Made by a program: the position numbers and the translations under genes. From positions 62,001 to 126,000 of the forward strand of contig NZ_JAUMIT010000006.1 of NCBI RefSeq assembly GCF_030519655.1: DNA of 64,000 nucleotides, read 5' to 3'. Below, piece after piece: positions 8,421 to 17,382 of this stretch; positions within the stretch are counted from its first letter, which is position 1, and each line of letters begins with the position of its first letter. A model generated the notes under the pieces. It saw nothing but the letters and a program-made list of their open reading frames with translations. It had not been told where the DNA came from and ran no database searches. The stretch is from Wenyingzhuangia gilva (lineage in GTDB: Bacteria; Bacteroidota; Bacteroidia; Flavobacteriales; Flavobacteriaceae).

Positions 8421-8804
8421 ATGCGTATGATACTTAATATATTAATTGTAGCTATTTTAGGATGGTTTGTTTTTAATTTCATTGGAAATCAAAAACTGAA
8501 AGGGAATAGACTGGAAGTAGCAGATTTTAATGAAGCTATTCAAGTCAAAAATGTTCAATTGATTGATGTTAGAACTCCGTCAGAATTTAAGAGCGGACAT
8601 ATAAAAGGAGCTAAAAATATTGATGTTTTTTCTAGTGAGTTTAAACAAAAGATTAATGAATTAGATAAGTCCAAGGCTACATATATTTATTGCAGATCTG
8701 GTCAAAGAAGTCAAAAAGCATTGAAAATAATGTTAAAGGAGGACTTTGAAAATATACACGATTTAAAAGGTGGTTATATGACTTGGAAGTCAAATCAAAA
8801 TTAA
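8421..8804 (+). CDS. Membrane-anchored single-domain rhodanese
   Basis: 127 aa from the ATG at 8421, two bases after the previous stop; a longer frame from 8394 would overlap the upstream gene. One transmembrane helix (about 3-20) is followed by a rhodanese domain with LIDVRTPSEF and the active loop YCRSGQRS (catalytic Cys91). Rhodaneses carry sulfane sulfur as a Cys persulfide and pass it to an acceptor. By the positive-inside rule the short MRM N-terminus would be inside and the domain in the periplasm; this is inferred, not certain. It is co-transcribed with the persulfide dioxygenase and followed by a terminator. Confidence 0.9.
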   Translation: MRMILNILIVAILGWFVFNFIGNQKLKGNRLEVADFNEAIQVKNVQLIDVRTPSEFKSGHIKGAKNIDVFSSEFKQKINELDKSKATYIYCRSGQRSQKALKIMLKEDFENIHDLKGGYMTWKSNQN

Positions 8805-8826
8805 AATATGTTTTATATGTAATAGT

Positions 8827-8859
8827 AAAAAAGAGATGTTATAAAAATATCTCTTTTTT
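8827..8859 (+). terminator. Terminator of the sulfur operon
   Basis: AAAAAAGAGAT/ATCTCTTTTTT arms (8827-8837, 8849-8859) around an 11-base loop, with a T-run. Confidence 0.75.
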
Positions 8860-8941
8860 TATTTATAAAAATTCAGAATAAACTTTAAACGTGTTGTTAT
8901 AGTTAAGTTCTCTTCATTTATTTTTATCTTAACTAAGCTTT

Positions 8942-11746
8942 ATGAAAAACAAAAAAATGAAACTTATCAATTACTTAGTTGTAATTCTTTTTGCTATAAA
9001 TTCTATATATGGACAGGAAATCCCACCTATTAGTGTTTATACCTCTAAAGATTATAATGCAGAAAATCAAAATTGGGGAATTAGTCAAGCAACAGATAAG
9101 CATATTTATATAGCCAACAATAAAGGGCTTTTAGAATTTGATGGAGCTTCATGGAGACTGTATTCATCTCCTAATGAAACAATTGTAAGGTCTGTAAAGG
9201 CTATTAATGATAAAGTTTATATAGGTTTTTATAATGGATTTGGGTATTGGCAAAAAAACAGTAAAGGAGTTTTAGAGTATACTTCTTTATCTTCGGATAT
9301 TGATTTGTTAGAAGACGAACAATTTTGGCATATTGAAACTTTAGAAGGTTGGGTATTGTTTCAATCTCTACAGAGAATTTATCTGTACAATTTAAATACA
9401 AAAGAATTTAAAGTAGTTCAATCAGAGTCTCAAATAACTTCAATGTATAAAGTTAGAGGTTCTATTTACTATCAAGATCATCAAAAAGGGATTTTTAAAC
9501 TAGAAAAAGGAATATCAAAACTAGTAACAAAAAGTGATTTAGTTATTAAACATGATGTTATTGCTATTTATGATATTGATAATAAATTGGTTTTTGTAAC
9601 AACTAATAAAGGTATCTATTACTTGGATGATGATTTATTAAAACCATGGAACGAATTATTAAATAAAAAGATCAAAGATTATACTTTTTATAGTAGTATT
9701 AAGCTATTGGATGATGGTTTGGTGCTTGGAACCATATCTGATGGACTAATTATTGTAAATAAAGCAGGAAGTATTCTCTATATTATAAATCACAAAAAAG
9801 GACTTACTAATAATACTGTTCTGTCTCTTTTTCAGGATGTAGATCTAAATATTTGGTTAGGGTTAGATGATGGAATTAATACCATTGATATTAATTCTCC
9901 ATATAGGGTTTATAAAAATGCTAGTGGTGTTTTGGGAACAGTATATGCTTCTATTGTACATAATGATATTCTTTATTTAGGAACCAATCAGGGATTGTTT
10001 TACAAGAAAAATAAGTCAGAAGACGATTTTAAATTTATAGAAAATACAGAAGGTCAGGTTTGGACATTGAAAACTATAGGAGAAGATTTATTCTGTGGTC
10101 ACAACTTGGGAACATTTTTAGTTAAAAACAACAAAGCCAGTTTGATAGGGAATGTGATGGGAGCATGGAAAATAGAGGAGTTGTCTCCTAATACTTTCAT
10201 TCAAGGAAATTACACGGGACTTTATGTTTTTGAAAAACAACTTGGAAAATGGAACTTAAAGAATAAAATTGAAGGATTTAATATTTCTAGTAGGTATTTT
10301 GAATTTTTAGATAAGCATACCATCTTTGTAAATCATGAGTACAAGGGAGTTTATAAATTATTAGTTAATGAAGATTATACCAAAGTATCTAATGTTGCAA
10401 TAATTGGCTCTATAGAAAAGGGAATTCATTCCGCTTTGTTAAAATATAGAGGAGATATACTTTACTCTTATAAAAAAGGCGTTTTTAAATATAGTTTGAA
10501 AGAAGAAGCTTTTGTAAAAGATGATATACTTTCAACTTATACAAGTCCGGAGAATTATAATTCGGGTGTTTTAATTAATATGCAGTCGGAGAATAAACTA
10601 TGGGGATTTTCTAAAAAAAATGTGGTTTATGTAGAGCAAGGTGAGTTAAGTGCTAAGCCTATTATAAACAGATTGTCTATTCCTTTTAAACTTAGAAAAG
10701 GAATTTCTGGCTTTGAAAATATATGTAAAGTTTCTCAAGATAAATATTTAATAGGTACTTCTAATGGCTATATCACTTTAAAATTAAACAATGCAAGCCA
10801 AAACAAATCATTTCAAGTAGTAATTAATCAAATAAAAAACGCAACACTAATAGGTGATTCTAAAAATGTGAGTTTATTAGGAGAAGGTGTTTTTGGTAAT
10901 GGAGAAAATAATTTCGAATTTATTTGTAGCGTACCTGTTTTTGATGAATTTTCTCAGGTAGAGTATCAATATCAACTAGAAGGCTTAAGCAATGTATGGA
11001 GTCAATGGAAGTCTAGTGGAAATGTACTGTTTGAAAATTTACCTTTTGGAACGTATCAATTTAAAATCAGAGCGAAAGTAAATGGTGTTTTAACATCTAA
11101 TACAGCTATATATGCCTTTAAAATAGCAAAACCTTGGTACATATCAACTGTCATGCTTTTTGTGTATCTGTTGGTTGTTATTGTGTTTTCAATTTTTATG
11201 CACACCATGTATACTATGTATTATACTAAACAGAGAGAAAGATTACTTGCAAAAAAGCAAAGAGAGTTTGAGTTAGAAAAATTAGAAAATAAGCAAAAAT
11301 TAACCTTGTTAGAAAATGAAAAACTAGAAGCGGATGTTGAAGTTAAAAATAAAGAACTGGCAGGTTCTACTATGAATCTTATTAAGAAAAATGAATTGTT
11401 AAATAATATTAAGGATGAACTTTTAAAAGGAGAGCAAAAAAATATCAATACTGTTATTAAGATTATAGATAAAAATTTGAATCATACAGATGATTGGAAA
11501 GTTTTTGAAGAGGCTTTTAACAACGCTGATAAAGATTTTACAAAAAAAATAAAAGAACTTCATCCATCACTAACTTCTAACGATTTAAGATTGTGTGCTT
11601 ATTTAAGACTAAACTTGTCTTCAAAAGAAATTGCACCTTTACTTAACATCTCTTCTAAAAGTGTTGAGGTAAAAAGATATCGACTAAGAAAGAAAATGAA
11701 TCTTGAGAACGATGAAAATTTAACCGACTATATATTGAAAATTTAA
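8942..11746 (+). CDS. Membrane sensor-regulator of the PUL (Reg_prop, Y_Y_Y, LuxR-type HTH; no kinase)
   Basis: 934 aa. The signal peptide ends near YGQ (about 25). A periplasmic beta-propeller sensor made of Reg_prop-like repeats follows (about 40-620), then a Y_Y_Y domain (about 660-730) and one transmembrane helix (about 735-760). A cytosolic coiled coil (about 765-850) leads to a C-terminal LuxR-like HTH (SSKEIAPLLNISSKSVEVKRYRLRKKM). It resembles the hybrid two-component systems of Bacteroidota but has no HisKA, HATPase or receiver domain, so the signal must pass through the membrane straight to the DNA-binding end. The position directly before susC makes it the likely PUL regulator. An alternative start is Met7. 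It ends in a hairpin terminator. Confidence 0.88.
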   Translation: MKNKKMKLINYLVVILFAINSIYGQEIPPISVYTSKDYNAENQNWGISQATDKHIYIANNKGLLEFDGASWRLYSSPNETIVRSVKAINDKVYIGFYNGFGYWQKNSKGVLEYTSLSSDIDLLEDEQFWHIETLEGWVLFQSLQRIYLYNLNTKEFKVVQSESQITSMYKVRGSIYYQDHQKGIFKLEKGISKLVTKSDLVIKHDVIAIYDIDNKLVFVTTNKGIYYLDDDLLKPWNELLNKKIKDYTFYSSIKLLDDGLVLGTISDGLIIVNKAGSILYIINHKKGLTNNTVLSLFQDVDLNIWLGLDDGINTIDINSPYRVYKNASGVLGTVYASIVHNDILYLGTNQGLFYKKNKSEDDFKFIENTEGQVWTLKTIGEDLFCGHNLGTFLVKNNKASLIGNVMGAWKIEELSPNTFIQGNYTGLYVFEKQLGKWNLKNKIEGFNISSRYFEFLDKHTIFVNHEYKGVYKLLVNEDYTKVSNVAIIGSIEKGIHSALLKYRGDILYSYKKGVFKYSLKEEAFVKDDILSTYTSPENYNSGVLINMQSENKLWGFSKKNVVYVEQGELSAKPIINRLSIPFKLRKGISGFENICKVSQDKYLIGTSNGYITLKLNNASQNKSFQVVINQIKNATLIGDSKNVSLLGEGVFGNGENNFEFICSVPVFDEFSQVEYQYQLEGLSNVWSQWKSSGNVLFENLPFGTYQFKIRAKVNGVLTSNTAIYAFKIAKPWYISTVMLFVYLLVVIVFSIFMHTMYTMYYTKQRERLLAKKQREFELEKLENKQKLTLLENEKLEADVEVKNKELAGSTMNLIKKNELLNNIKDELLKGEQKNINTVIKIIDKNLNHTDDWKVFEEAFNNADKDFTKKIKELHPSLTSNDLRLCAYLRLNLSSKEIAPLLNISSKSVEVKRYRLRKKMNLENDENLTDYILKI

Positions 11747-11778
11747 ACATCGTAAATTAATAACATAGTATTGTGATT

Positions 11779-11816
11779 AAAACCCTGAATATTTTATGGA
11801 ATATCCAGGGTTTTCT
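11779..11816 (+). terminator. Terminator of the PUL regulator
   Basis: AAACCCTG and ATATT pair with AATAT and CAGGGTTTT around a TTATGG loop, with one internal mismatch; a T-run follows. Confidence 0.8.
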
Positions 11817-11914
11817 TTTTGTAGTAAATGTAGTTCTTCTCTACATATTATTTCAAATTAGAGTTTTTTAGGTCAATAACTTAGTAAATACTCTTGGGTG
11901 TTTGTGAGTTTTAG

Positions 11915-12084
11915 CACTACAATACTCGATATCACCTATACAATACCACTACAAACTGTTTTTTCAAGAGGTTCTAAAGTGCTCTAAACAAAGTAAAACC
12001 TACTAGTATGCTTTTTTTAGTCTCTTGTATGTTTTTTGTAGTGGGTATTTTTGGTGAATTATCATTAATGTGACCTTAAATTTG
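11915..12084 (+). promoter_or_regulatory. PUL promoter with repeated CACTACAA octamer
   Basis: The 367-base gap before susC holds TTTG at 12050-12053 and TAAATTTG at 12077-12084 (23 bases apart), giving a start near 12091. CACTACAA occurs at 11915-11922 and 11947-11954 (32 bp apart) and inverted (TTGTAGTG) at 12036-12043, just before the -33 element. The last two lie in longer inverted arms (AATACCACTACAAA and TTTGTAGTGGGTATT). They are candidate sites for the upstream regulator. A small hairpin ATGTAG/CTACAT lies near 11827-11846. Confidence 0.5.
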
Positions 12085-12113
12085 TGATAAACATAATCTA
12101 AACTATTATACAG

Positions 12114-15100
12114 ATGAAAAAGTTTATAATTCTAATCTTTTTATTATTAATGTCACTTGTGGGTTTTTCACAAACGAGAACAATCAGTGGTATTGTAACT
12201 AATATAGATACTGGAGAAGTTTTACCTGGAGTTAGCATCTTAGTAAAAGGTACAACTAATGGTACTTATTCTAATTTCGATGGAGAGTACAGTATTTCAA
12301 ATGTAAGTAATGAACAAATAATTGAGTTTAGTTACATAGGGTTTGAAACTAAAGAAATTTTAGCAAATAAAGCAACTATAAATGTTCAATTAAAAGAAAA
12401 CGTACAGCAACTAGATGGAGTTGTATTAATAGGATATGGATCTCAATCAGTAAAAGAAGTTACAGGTGCTGTAACGATTGTTGACAGTGAAGCTATAGAA
12501 AAATTAAAACCAACAAGAATTGAAGAAGCATTACAGGGTCAAGCTGGAATTAGCGTAACTCCTTCATCTGGTTCCCCAGGATCTGCACCAAAAATTAACA
12601 TTCGTGGTATATCAACAAACGGAGATAGTAGACCTTTAATATTAGTTGACGGAGCAGTGGTAGAAGATTTAAGTGTTATTAATCCTTCTGATATCGCATC
12701 TATGAGTGTTATTAAAGATGCAACTGCTGGTATTTATGGAGTAAGGGGAGCTAACGGTGTTATTTTAATCACTACTAAGTCGGGACGTAAAAATTCAGAT
12801 TTAAAATTCAGATTTGATGCCTATACAGGAATACAACAAACCACAAAAAAAATGGATTTGTTGCAACCTAGAGATTATGCCATTTTGGTAAATGAAGCAG
12901 CAGCAAATGGAGGAGATTCTCCGGTGTTTACTCTATATCCTACAACAGGTACGGATTGGCAAGATCAAGTATTTGAAAACGCACCCATGTCAAGTGTCAA
13001 CTTTGGTGTAAATGGAGGAACTATAAAATCTACATATGATTTTAGTTTATCACATTTAACGCAAGATGGTATTGTTGGGGGAGATAAATCAAATTTTAAC
13101 AGATCAACAGTTAGGTTAAACTATAGTATTGATTTGGTAAAGAATTTAAAATTATCAACCACTACAACTTATATGAATACCAACAGAAAAACATTATCAG
13201 AAAACGCGTTGGGTTCTGTATTGTTTAATGCATTAAGTGCTCCACCACAATTATCAGTAAGAAATACAAATGGTGACTATACAAAATTACCAAACACAGG
13301 TTTAGGGATTGAAGTAATTAATCCATTGGCTCAAATAGAAAATACGTTTAACCAATCTCAAGTAAATAAAATTTCAGGAAGTTATGGGGTGAACTACAAG
13401 TTCTTAGAATATTTTCAAGCAGAGTCTAACATACAGATGAACTATGCAGATGTTAGAAGTAAGAGTTATTTCCCAGAATTATATTTCGGTTCAGGAAAAG
13501 TTTTTAATACAGTATCAAGTGAAGCAGATTTAACTGATGATGTAAATAGTGCTACTGTAAATGAATCTGGTACAGTTTATAAAGATTACACCTTTGATGC
13601 TTTTATCAAATACGAAAGAAAATTTGATAAGCACGATGTGAAAGCATTGTTAGGTACTTCAGTATTTAGAACTGTAGGGGTGAATCTTTTTAACGAAAAG
13701 GGATATGGGCCTACAGGGACAACTTTAAAGAGTGCAAGTATAGAGAACTCAGCAACTGTAGATAATAATTTAGAACTAAATAATACGCCTAAAAGATTTT
13801 TTGACGATAGATTGTTGTCTTATTTTACCCGTATTCAATATGCTTATGATGGTAAATATTTAGCATCTGCAGTATTAAGAAGAGACGGTTCTACCAAATT
13901 TGGACCTAAAAATAAATTCGGTTTTTTTCCAACTGCATCTGTAGGTTGGGTGATTTCTGAAGCAGATTTTATGAAGGATATTGAATTTGTTAATCTTTTA
14001 AAATTAAGAAGTAGTTATGGTATTCTTGGAAATGATAGAATTAATTCTTTCGGATTTGTTTCTCTTCTAAGCGGTGAAGGAGTATATGTGTTAGATGATG
14101 CCTTGACTTATGGAAAAGCAATTGGGGCACTATCAAATCCTGAAATTCGTTGGGAGCAACAAAAACCATTTGATATCGCGATTGACTTAAGTCTGTTTGA
14201 TAAAATAGATATTACAGTTGATTATTTTAACAAAAGGACAGAAGATTTATTAGTAACACCTCAGGTATCGGGAATTTTAGGAGTCTATGCGCCAGGATCT
14301 GGAGCACCAACCATTAATGCCGGTACAGTAGAAAACAAAGGGCTTGAATTTTCTATAGGATATAATGAGAAAATTTCAGAGGATTTTAATTTCAATATAA
14401 AATACAACATCACTTCATTAAAAAACAAAGTGTTATATGTAGGTAGTGATACAGGAATTATAGAGTCAGGTTCTTTTGGCGTTGGTCAAGATCCAATTGC
14501 GAGAATGGAAGCTGGTAAGCCAATTGGTTATTTCAATGGATACAAAACCAACGGAGTTTTTCAAACCCAAGCAGAAATAGATGCTGCTCCAACTCAATTA
14601 GATGCAGAACCTGGAGATTTACGTTTTGTAGATGTAAGTGGTGATGGTAAAATAGATGCCGATGACAAAACAGATTTAGGAAATCCTATTCCAGATTTTA
14701 CAATGGGATTCAATATGTCTGTAGATTATAAAAACTTTGATTTTAGTTTATATGCTTTTGCATCCATAGGAAATGATATCGTTAGAGATTATGAAAGAAA
14801 CCTACCCTTGGTTAATAGACCTACATATTTCTTAGACAGGTGGACGGGAGAAGGAACTAGTAATTCTTTCCCTCGTGTTACCACAGAGGCGACTCAAAAC
14901 TCATTGTTTTCAGATTTTTATGTAGAAGATGGTTCGTATTTAAGATTACAAAATATTCAACTTGGATATACAGTTCCAGAAAGTTTAATTACTAAAATAA
15001 AACTAGATAAAGTTAGGGTATATGCATCAGCAACCAATTTATTAACACTAACAAATTACAGAGGATATGATCCTACGGCATCTACAGGAGAGCCTATAGG

Positions 15101-15170
15101 TGGAGGGATTGATAGAGGTTTTTATCCAACTCCTAAAACATTTTTTGTAGGTGTAAATGTTAATTTTTAA
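12114..15170 (+). CDS. SusC-family TonB-dependent outer-membrane transporter
   Basis: 1018 aa. The signal peptide ends at GFSQ (about 20). A carboxypeptidase-D-like regulatory domain (about 23-105; GIVTNIDTGEVLPGVSILVKG) is followed by the plug domain (about 110-225; ISTNGDSRPLILVDG and ATAGIYGVRGANGVILITTK) and a 22-strand barrel ending with aromatic Phe. It imports oligosaccharides through the outer membrane using TonB energy. It is paired with SusD 11 bases downstream. The GH16 and GH3 genes behind it indicate laminarin-type beta-glucan oligosaccharides. Promoter elements lie immediately upstream. Confidence 0.95.
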   Translation: MKKFIILIFLLLMSLVGFSQTRTISGIVTNIDTGEVLPGVSILVKGTTNGTYSNFDGEYSISNVSNEQIIEFSYIGFETKEILANKATINVQLKENVQQLDGVVLIGYGSQSVKEVTGAVTIVDSEAIEKLKPTRIEEALQGQAGISVTPSSGSPGSAPKINIRGISTNGDSRPLILVDGAVVEDLSVINPSDIASMSVIKDATAGIYGVRGANGVILITTKSGRKNSDLKFRFDAYTGIQQTTKKMDLLQPRDYAILVNEAAANGGDSPVFTLYPTTGTDWQDQVFENAPMSSVNFGVNGGTIKSTYDFSLSHLTQDGIVGGDKSNFNRSTVRLNYSIDLVKNLKLSTTTTYMNTNRKTLSENALGSVLFNALSAPPQLSVRNTNGDYTKLPNTGLGIEVINPLAQIENTFNQSQVNKISGSYGVNYKFLEYFQAESNIQMNYADVRSKSYFPELYFGSGKVFNTVSSEADLTDDVNSATVNESGTVYKDYTFDAFIKYERKFDKHDVKALLGTSVFRTVGVNLFNEKGYGPTGTTLKSASIENSATVDNNLELNNTPKRFFDDRLLSYFTRIQYAYDGKYLASAVLRRDGSTKFGPKNKFGFFPTASVGWVISEADFMKDIEFVNLLKLRSSYGILGNDRINSFGFVSLLSGEGVYVLDDALTYGKAIGALSNPEIRWEQQKPFDIAIDLSLFDKIDITVDYFNKRTEDLLVTPQVSGILGVYAPGSGAPTINAGTVENKGLEFSIGYNEKISEDFNFNIKYNITSLKNKVLYVGSDTGIIESGSFGVGQDPIARMEAGKPIGYFNGYKTNGVFQTQAEIDAAPTQLDAEPGDLRFVDVSGDGKIDADDKTDLGNPIPDFTMGFNMSVDYKNFDFSLYAFASIGNDIVRDYERNLPLVNRPTYFLDRWTGEGTSNSFPRVTTEATQNSLFSDFYVEDGSYLRLQNIQLGYTVPESLITKIKLDKVRVYASATNLLTLTNYRGYDPTASTGEPIGGGIDRGFYPTPKTFFVGVNVNF

Positions 15171-15181
15171 AAAATAAACTC

Positions 15182-16660
15182 ATGAAAAATTTAACTATAA
15201 AAATAGTAACAATCATAGCAACATCTTTATTTGTTGCTTGTACTGATGATTTTGTAGATGTAGAATCTCCAATTACAAATTCAGAAAATTACTTTAACAC
15301 AGAGCAAGATTATCAGGATGCATTGGTAGGGGCTTATGATGTATTACAATCCACCTATTTAAATGTTATGATGGGAGAAATTGCTTCAGACAATACATTG
15401 GCTGGAGGAGAAAGTCCTAATGATGCTGTAGGAATTCAAGAAGTTGATGATATGACTCATACTTCATCAAATCAACAATTGAGAGATATTTTTGGATGGA
15501 TGTATGGAGGTGTAAATAGAGCCAATTATATTTTAGAATTTAAAGACAAAATTGATTTTGCAAACAAACCAGTAGTATTAGCAGAAGCAAGATTTTTAAG
15601 AGCATATTATTATTTTGAATTGGTTAAATGGTTTGGAGATGTGCCTTTGGCGGTAGATAAAAGAATTCTTTTTGGAGAAGAAATTTCCATAGATAGAACT
15701 CCTAAAATACAAGTTTACGCACAAATTGAAGCAGATTTACTTTTTGCTATCAATAATTTGCCCGCTATTCAATCTCAAGTAGGGAGAGCAACTAAAGGTG
15801 CGGCACAAGCTTTATTAGGTAAAGCATATTTGTATCAAAATAAATTTACAGAAGCTGCTTCGGTTTTAGAAGATGTAATTACAACAGGACCTTATGATTT
15901 GGTTACAAATTACAATACAATTTTTGAAAATGCTGGGGAAAACAATATAGAATCTGTATTTGAAGTTCAGTACACTGAATTAGAAGGTGCCTCATTTGAT
16001 TGTTTACAATGTAGTGAAGGAAATGTTGCTGTTGGTTTTAGTGGAGTGAGAGATTATGTAGGACCATTGTTTACCTCTGGGTTTAGTTTTAATGTACCAA
16101 CACAAGAAGTTGTAGATGCTTTTGAGGCTGGTGATCAACGTAAAGATGTAGCCATTTTAGACATTGTTCAATGGGCATCAGATAATGCAAGTGTTTCTTA
16201 TGGAACAGGATATGAACATACAGGGTATTTTAATAGAAAATACATTCCAAGATTAAGAGGTCCAAACGCAACGGGAGATAGAAACTTAACCAATCCCAAT
16301 AATTATAGAGCTATTCGTTTTGCAGATGTATTGTTAATGGCTGCCGAAGCAAATAATAGAGCAATACCAAGTGATGATATTAAAGCTCAGACTTATTTAA
16401 ACAGGGTAAGAAGACGTGCTTTCGGAGATTCATTACATGATATTTTATTAACAGGATCAGCTTTAACAGATGCTATATATGCAGAAAGAAGAGTAGAATT
16501 GGTCGGAGAAGGGCATAGGTTTTTTGATTTGGTAAGAACAGGAAAGGCAGCAACAGAAATTACTGGATTTATAACAGGAAAGAATGAAGTTTTTCCAATA
16601 CCTCTAATTGAAATAAAGTTGGCAGGAAATAGATGGTCACAAAACCCTAATTATAATTAA
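15182..16660 (+). CDS. SusD-family surface glycan-binding lipoprotein
   Basis: 492 aa. The lipoprotein signal is lipobox FVAC with Cys20, followed by TDDF. The helical TPR-like SusD core contains the usual SusD_RagB segments, including RFLRAYYYFELVKWFGDVPL (about 138-157) and the C-terminal ADVLLMAAEA and RRVELVGEGHRFFDLVRTG motifs. It forms the lid of the SusC transporter and binds glycan at the cell surface. It lies 11 bases after susC in the same operon. Confidence 0.95.
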   Translation: MKNLTIKIVTIIATSLFVACTDDFVDVESPITNSENYFNTEQDYQDALVGAYDVLQSTYLNVMMGEIASDNTLAGGESPNDAVGIQEVDDMTHTSSNQQLRDIFGWMYGGVNRANYILEFKDKIDFANKPVVLAEARFLRAYYYFELVKWFGDVPLAVDKRILFGEEISIDRTPKIQVYAQIEADLLFAINNLPAIQSQVGRATKGAAQALLGKAYLYQNKFTEAASVLEDVITTGPYDLVTNYNTIFENAGENNIESVFEVQYTELEGASFDCLQCSEGNVAVGFSGVRDYVGPLFTSGFSFNVPTQEVVDAFEAGDQRKDVAILDIVQWASDNASVSYGTGYEHTGYFNRKYIPRLRGPNATGDRNLTNPNNYRAIRFADVLLMAAEANNRAIPSDDIKAQTYLNRVRRRAFGDSLHDILLTGSALTDAIYAERRVELVGEGHRFFDLVRTGKAATEITGFITGKNEVFPIPLIEIKLAGNRWSQNPNYN

Positions 16661-16730
16661 ACAAATGCAAATAGCTCTATGAATTAGCAACCAGAAAGCT
16701 TAAATAATTTAAACTAAAACAATAGAAATT

Positions 16731-17351
16731 ATGAAGATTTTAATATCAAGCTTACTGGTAGTTTTCCTTTCAATGTCAATGATTTCATGTAGTGAATCAA
16801 ATGATTCAATTGATGCTGAAAATAAAAATACAGAAGATGTGTTGTCAGAAATGCCACCGTATTATCCAATCAATTTTGAAGCTGATGGCTATGGAGCAAC
16901 TTGGACTTGGTCAGTATTTGAAAACGGAAATAATCCAGCGGTTGAAATTGTTGATAACCCAAGTAAAACAGGTGTCAATACATCAAACAAAGTTGCAAAA
17001 ATAACAGCTTTACAAGTAGGATCTCCATATGTAGGATGTGAAACAAAACACGGAAGTGATATTGGAAGTTTTACGTTTGATGAAACCAATACTACTGTTA
17101 AAATAATGGTTTACAAATCTGTGATTAGCGATGTCGGAATTAAGTTTTCAGAATCTAATGGAGAGGCACAACCAGAAATAAAAGTATCGAATACAAAAAT
17201 AAATGAATGGGAAGAATTGACTTTTGATTTTTCAGGAAGTATAGGAAAAGGTATTTCAGGGATCATAGATCAAATCATCATTTTTCCAGATTATCAATCA
17301 AGAAACGCAGATCATGTGGTTTATTTTGATCACATCACCTTCGGAAATTAA
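16731..17351 (+). CDS. Surface glycan-binding lipoprotein with one beta-sandwich (CBM-like) domain
   Basis: 206 aa. Lipobox MISC with Cys20. After a short linker a single jelly-roll-like domain (about 45-206) starts FEADGYGATWTWSVFENG and ends VVYFDHITFGN. This domain type is common behind SusD in beta-glucan loci. The SusE/SGBP position and exposed aromatic residues (WTW) suggest glycan capture at the surface. Its domain resembles those in the next gene, though I cannot quantify this. No catalytic motif is seen. Confidence 0.75.
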   Translation: MKILISSLLVVFLSMSMISCSESNDSIDAENKNTEDVLSEMPPYYPINFEADGYGATWTWSVFENGNNPAVEIVDNPSKTGVNTSNKVAKITALQVGSPYVGCETKHGSDIGSFTFDETNTTVKIMVYKSVISDVGIKFSESNGEAQPEIKVSNTKINEWEELTFDFSGSIGKGISGIIDQIIIFPDYQSRNADHVVYFDHITFGN

Positions 17352-17382
17352 AATAAAATATTAACCTAAATAAAATGAAATC

